From Coemansia sp. RSA 487 (Eukaryota > Kickxellomycota > Kickxellomycetes > Kickxellales > Kickxellaceae): DNA of 64,000 bases. Positions 60,387 to 64,000 of the stretch are shown here, in pieces. Each line of letters starts with the position of its first letter. Positions within the stretch are counted from its first letter, which is position 1. The notes beneath the pieces were generated by a model. That model was not told the DNA's origin. It was given only the letters and a program-made list of their open reading frames with translations, and searched no databases. The DNA is taken from NCBI GenBank assembly GCA_027577595.1, contig JANBRJ010000002.1, positions 310,001-374,000 on the forward strand, read 5' to 3'. The translations under genes were made by a program, and so were the position numbers.

Positions 60387-62312
60387 ATGGCTGTGGAAAG
60401 TGCAAATACAAGTGCCGACAAGCTAAACGCACTCTTGAAATGGTTTGAGGAAAACAAGGTTACGTTTAACCAAGAGGCCATAGAGATCGTACCATTCAAG
60501 AGCGTATCGCGGTCAAAGAATAAGAGCAACATTGTCTCAGCCGATGGGTTTGGTGTTATTGCCCGGCGCGATCTCCTCGATGACGAGCCACTCGTAGTGA
60601 TTCCTAAAGCGGCTGTGCTCTCGGCAGCAAGCAGCGCACTGGCAGCCCTTCTAAATGACGAAAAGATAGGCGACACTCTGGCTTTACATATGGCCATAAT
60701 GTACGAAATGTCTCAGGGACACCAGAGTCCCTGGTACGGATATCTGCAGTCACTGCCAGACTGCGCCGATGTTCCGCTTTTGTGGGAAGCAGAGTCAAGG
60801 AAGTGGCTCCAGGGCACGGATGTCTCAAAGTGGGTCGAAAAAGACGAGGCCATGCTAAAGCGGAACTTTGAGCAGCTTCAGGATGTGGCTGCCAGAAACC
60901 CATTTGTGTTTGTTTCGCAAAACGGCGTTGCTTGGAACGATTTTACATGCTTTCTAAAGGTTGCTAGTCTGGCGTCGTCGCGTGCATTCCTAGTCGATGT
61001 GTACCAAGGCAGCTCCATGGTTCCGTTTGCGGATATTTTTAACCACAGGACAAATTCTGAGAATGTCCACATAGAAAGCGAGGAAATGGTGTGTCCTTTG
61101 TGTGGCGAAGCTTTTGGATGCGAGCATATTGATGGGCTGGAGCAAGGAGAAGAAGAGAAGGGTGGCGAGAACACTGGTGACGAAGACGCAGACATGGATT
61201 CAGACCACCACGGTCATGAACATGCCGAATCTGACGACGGCAGTGGATGGGAAGATGACGGTGGGGATGAGCATGATGAGGACAGTGACGACGAGGACGA
61301 CGAGGAACCTGGCGAGGAACTTCCTTTGCTTTTGGACGAGACTGGTAACCCACTTGCAGATGAAACGCAGACCGACTCGAATGATACCGAGAGCGACGAC
61401 CAAGACAGTCGCGATGGAATCGATGAGGACGATGATGAGGACGACAAGTGGATTGATACTCTTGATATAGTTGTATTCAGACCCTGCAAAGCCAAACGCG
61501 AGGTCTTCAATACCTACGGAAAGCACAGCTCTGCGGCTCTTCTGCATCGGTACGGATTTTGCGACACTGATAATCCGTTTGACTCGGTCACTCTTGACAC
61601 GAAGGATATTTTACAGGCATTCTCAAAGCTAGTGTCTGAAAAGCGTGCTGCTGACATTGGTCGGATTATTGATCTGTATGCCGATGTTCTTGAGCCTCGG
61701 CACAGGGCCAAGGGCATTGAAGATGATAACGACGACGAAGATGATGATAAAGATGAAGACGGCTCCGACGAAGAGTCTGGGGAAGAAGACACCCCAATGA
61801 TGGAAGACGAAAACGACGAAGATGTTAATAGCACTGACGACGTTTTGGTTACATTCTCTATTGATGCGCCTGGTCATCCCGATCTCAACCTCGCTGCACT
61901 CTTGGTTCTCGGGTTGGCAGAAGAGGATGTATTTGCACAAATGGCCGAATCGCAGAGCATATTCATGCACTATTTCCCGCTTATGCGTCGCTACTGGGCT
62001 GTGTTCCAGGACAAGGTCGATTCTGGCGCATCCATCGAGGCTGCCTATCGCAAGGCTGGAAAAGCTACGGGTTTGACTGTCAAACAAGCCACAGCAGCCG
62101 CCGTGTGCCGTGCTGCAGGTCTCCTTGCAGAGAGCCGCTTGACAGATGTAGCTGATGACATGGTACTGGGCCAGCGTCCTGCTGGCAATGCACAACAAGA
62201 CCATTTGGTGTCGCGGTGGGAGTCGGCCAAGCTGATGCGTGAGAACGAAAGAAGTGTTTTGAAACATTGCGCAAAGTTGTACCAAAAGATTTCAGCCAAG
62301 CTGTCGTCATAA
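60387..62312 (+). CDS. SET-domain lysine methyltransferase, SETD6/RKM-like
   Basis: A 641-residue protein of the SETD6/RKM branch, which methylates lysines in ribosomal or other non-histone proteins. The SET domain starts near residue 30 with GFGVIARRDLLDDEPLVVIPKAAVLS; the insert follows. MVPFADIFNHRTNSENV (N217/H218 region) and the C-terminal catalytic FNTYGKHSSAALLHRYGF with its tyrosine (about residue 375) bind AdoMet and the target. The Rubisco LSMT substrate-binding-like helical domain follows at about 390-640. Two long Asp/Glu runs interrupt it, one at about residues 255-355 between the NH motif and the NTYGK motif and one at about 450-485. A possible Zn site, CPLCGEAFGCEH, precedes the first. 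Intronless. Confidence 0.88.
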   Translation: MAVESANTSADKLNALLKWFEENKVTFNQEAIEIVPFKSVSRSKNKSNIVSADGFGVIARRDLLDDEPLVVIPKAAVLSAASSALAALLNDEKIGDTLALHMAIMYEMSQGHQSPWYGYLQSLPDCADVPLLWEAESRKWLQGTDVSKWVEKDEAMLKRNFEQLQDVAARNPFVFVSQNGVAWNDFTCFLKVASLASSRAFLVDVYQGSSMVPFADIFNHRTNSENVHIESEEMVCPLCGEAFGCEHIDGLEQGEEEKGGENTGDEDADMDSDHHGHEHAESDDGSGWEDDGGDEHDEDSDDEDDEEPGEELPLLLDETGNPLADETQTDSNDTESDDQDSRDGIDEDDDEDDKWIDTLDIVVFRPCKAKREVFNTYGKHSSAALLHRYGFCDTDNPFDSVTLDTKDILQAFSKLVSEKRAADIGRIIDLYADVLEPRHRAKGIEDDNDDEDDDKDEDGSDEESGEEDTPMMEDENDEDVNSTDDVLVTFSIDAPGHPDLNLAALLVLGLAEEDVFAQMAESQSIFMHYFPLMRRYWAVFQDKVDSGASIEAAYRKAGKATGLTVKQATAAAVCRAAGLLAESRLTDVADDMVLGQRPAGNAQQDHLVSRWESAKLMRENERSVLKHCAKLYQKISAKLSS

Positions 62313-62412
62313 AGAAAGGTTTTGTAAGATGGATATGTTATAACACACTATTAAACGTAATTCCAGTTGATATTACATTACTACTTTTTTTGTTGAGAAT
62401 GTTTTCGGTTTG

Positions 62413-64000
62413 TTACATTGAAACCCAAAGCAGTTTGCCTGACTTGATAGTGACCAGTTCATGGTTTTCATCCAATACCGAGTCCAGGTATATTCCAAAC
62501 ACGACTTTGCCGTCGACTCGCATTCGTCTTGCCAGAGTAGAATATGGCGCCTTGAGTGTCTTTGCAGAGCTCTGGTCGATCGAGATCATTTGGCATCTCC
62601 TGCACGGACCAGAAACATTGAATATTTGTTCGAATCCGATATTGACGGACTCCCATCTCAGTTCCTCGAACGGTTCGATTGCACGCGTTGTTGCTTTGGA
62701 GGCAGCCGCCGATTTGACGATAATGTTGGGCCGGTACTGCATGGGACCGACGCTGACGATTTCGGATGACGGGTTTTCGCACAGCGATTCTTCAGCCACC
62801 CATTCCTCCACTTGCTTTGCGCTTTCCTGCGTCACCAACAGAATCTGCGACTCGTTTGCAAAGGATATATTGTGGCGTCTGGTACACGAAATGCCGATTT
62901 CTTGGACATCATCGCTGCTTCCAAATGTCATCGTATCCGAGGATGTATCAGTCAGCTCGCTGTTCTCAGATCCAGCACTATCCCGAAGGAGACGCTGATC
63001 GCATGCCAGGTAGCAGGACACCAAGAGCGCCGACGAGAGCCACGACGATATCTCGTCTGATAAGATGCGCGAGACTTGCATTACATCGCCACAAACACGG
63101 GACTCTGTTCCTTGCAGTGCCAGGTTTTCAGGAAGCAGGCTGATCGCTAGTGGTTGTTGACCTGGAAACTCTAGGACGAGAACCGAACGCTCAACGTCTA
63201 TGCTTGGCCGTATCAGAGCCATATTTGGGTATCTCTTTTGTTGCATCGGGACTGTGCTGTTCTCGCGCATTATTATGAACGATCTGTCGAACAAAAGGCC
63301 AAACCGAGTGATCGCCCAATCCATTCCAGCTGGCACAGACCAGCCATGGCACGACTTGACCGGGTATACCACTATCTGGTCGATCTCGACTTGTACATCG
63401 TCGTTTTCTTGGCTGTCATCCATTGTTCTGGCAGAGTGCAGCGTTGACGGAGTAACAGGTGTCGGGCTGCAGCTCCTCTGCGTAAGCGCGTAGTTAGTTT
63501 TGTCCGATTGCTGCGGTACTTCAATGCCAGTCTTATTAGCGACCGACCCTGCGCTGCTGCCATCGAATAGCATATAATCTTTAAAGTGATGAGCCAGGAA
63601 GTCGCAGAATAAGTCAATGTCCATTTTGCTAGTCATCGCGCCAAACGAGATCCGCAGCGCACCAAGAGGTTTTCCGCCCACAAGGTCGTGGTCGTCGCCG
63701 CAAACAATTCCCAAGGACGAATACTTTACGACCTCGTCAGCATCCAGGTTCAGCCATTTTTGTGACGAGCCAGGGTTGCAGAACCGACCCGTGCGAAGAG
63801 CGATTCCAGCCATCACAGCCAGCCGCTCCACCTCGACATAGCCGACAAAGCAGTCCTGCGCATCCTTGACATTGAATGCCATTGTTGGTCCGTAGCTGGT
63901 GCCTTCCGAGTGCCCGTACACGAGGCACACTGGCGAGCCGTTTGAATGGCAAAGTGCATTCATTGCATACTCAGCATATCGGCTAACAGAGTTGACATGC
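62413..64000 (-). CDS. Molybdenum-cofactor sulfurase, 3' part (runs off right edge)
   Basis: The gene enters from beyond 64000; the open frame continues upstream to the edge, so the start is not in the window. Visible are the end of the PLP-dependent cysteine-desulfurase-like domain (GPTMAFNVKDAQDCFVGY, LAVMAGIALRTGRFCNPGS, LGIVCGDDHD, LGALRISFGAMT) and then the C-terminal MOSC part (IDQIVVYPVKSCHGWSVPAG, FDRSFIIM, GPCRRCQMISID). This enzyme puts the terminal sulfur on molybdenum in xanthine dehydrogenase and aldehyde oxidase. The linker between them is Ser/Thr-rich. The MOSC cysteines CRRC are present. Convergent with the methyltransferase, about 100 bp apart. Confidence 0.93.
   Translation of the reverse strand, partial: HVNSVSRYAEYAMNALCHSNGSPVCLVYGHSEGTSYGPTMAFNVKDAQDCFVGYVEVERLAVMAGIALRTGRFCNPGSSQKWLNLDADEVVKYSSLGIVCGDDHDLVGGKPLGALRISFGAMTSKMDIDLFCDFLAHHFKDYMLFDGSSAGSVANKTGIEVPQQSDKTNYALTQRSCSPTPVTPSTLHSARTMDDSQENDDVQVEIDQIVVYPVKSCHGWSVPAGMDWAITRFGLLFDRSFIIMRENSTVPMQQKRYPNMALIRPSIDVERSVLVLEFPGQQPLAISLLPENLALQGTESRVCGDVMQVSRILSDEISSWLSSALLVSCYLACDQRLLRDSAGSENSELTDTSSDTMTFGSSDDVQEIGISCTRRHNISFANESQILLVTQESAKQVEEWVAEESLCENPSSEIVSVGPMQYRPNIIVKSAAASKATTRAIEPFEELRWESVNIGFEQIFNVSGPCRRCQMISIDQSSAKTLKAPYSTLARRMRVDGKVVFGIYLDSVLDENHELVTIKSGKLLWVSM

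Overview
The window looks like nuclear DNA of a fungus with few and mostly short introns. The evidence is a set of conserved eukaryotic single-copy genes (YAK1, DBF4, MPP6, NAR1, CNOT9/CAF40, NPT1, uS3), a fungus-type SOM1, several secreted wall- or matrix-like proteins, GT-AG introns of about 90-111 bp with a CTAAC-type branch site, and a Fanzor relic. Malonyl-CoA decarboxylase and an aromatic amino acid decarboxylase next to mostly intronless genes would fit an early-diverging lineage such as Kickxellomycotina. That placement is inference, not read from the sequence. I found no tRNA, rRNA, CRISPR array, retroelement or virus-like element.

Layout. 1-2 kb: two small secreted proteins. 2-9 kb: a very long YAK1-type kinase (minus). 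9-11 kb: a long intergenic stretch shared by divergent YAK1 and a membrane-anchored gamma-glutamyltransferase (11.2-13.0 kb). 14.8-16.5 kb: a tandem pair of paralogous small secreted helical proteins, one with highly-expressed-type codon use. 16.8-18.3 kb: aromatic-L-amino-acid decarboxylase. 18.7-21.4 kb: DBF4. 22.7-23.3 kb: two-exon MPP6, divergent from malonyl-CoA decarboxylase (23.8-25.4 kb), followed by an Ngl/Ccr4-type nuclease and nicotinate phosphoribosyltransferase (to 28.6 kb). 29-39 kb: a small unknown protein and three large low-complexity secreted proteins. 39.7-43 kb: a small membrane protein, an unknown spliced gene and ribosomal protein uS3 (first exon not located). 43.7-47.8 kb: NAR1 and a leucine-rich-repeat protein. 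48-51.6 kb: a three-exon HSF-domain transcription factor with a 1.5 kb intron. 51.6-58.3 kb: a gene-poor tract holding a decayed Fanzor (eukaryotic TnpB relative) between inverted repeats. 58.4-64 kb: CNOT9, SOM1, a SETD6/RKM-like methyltransferase and the 3' part of a molybdenum-cofactor sulfurase that runs off the right edge.

The conserved genes are housekeeping genes without an evident shared pathway. The stretches that differ from ordinary housekeeping sequence are the Fanzor tract, the duplicated small secreted proteins, the secreted-protein cluster at 31-39 kb and the large extensions on the YAK1 kinase. Intron and exon boundaries were read by eye from splice signals and reading phase. 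No alignment or database search was run, so family names rest on motif recognition.
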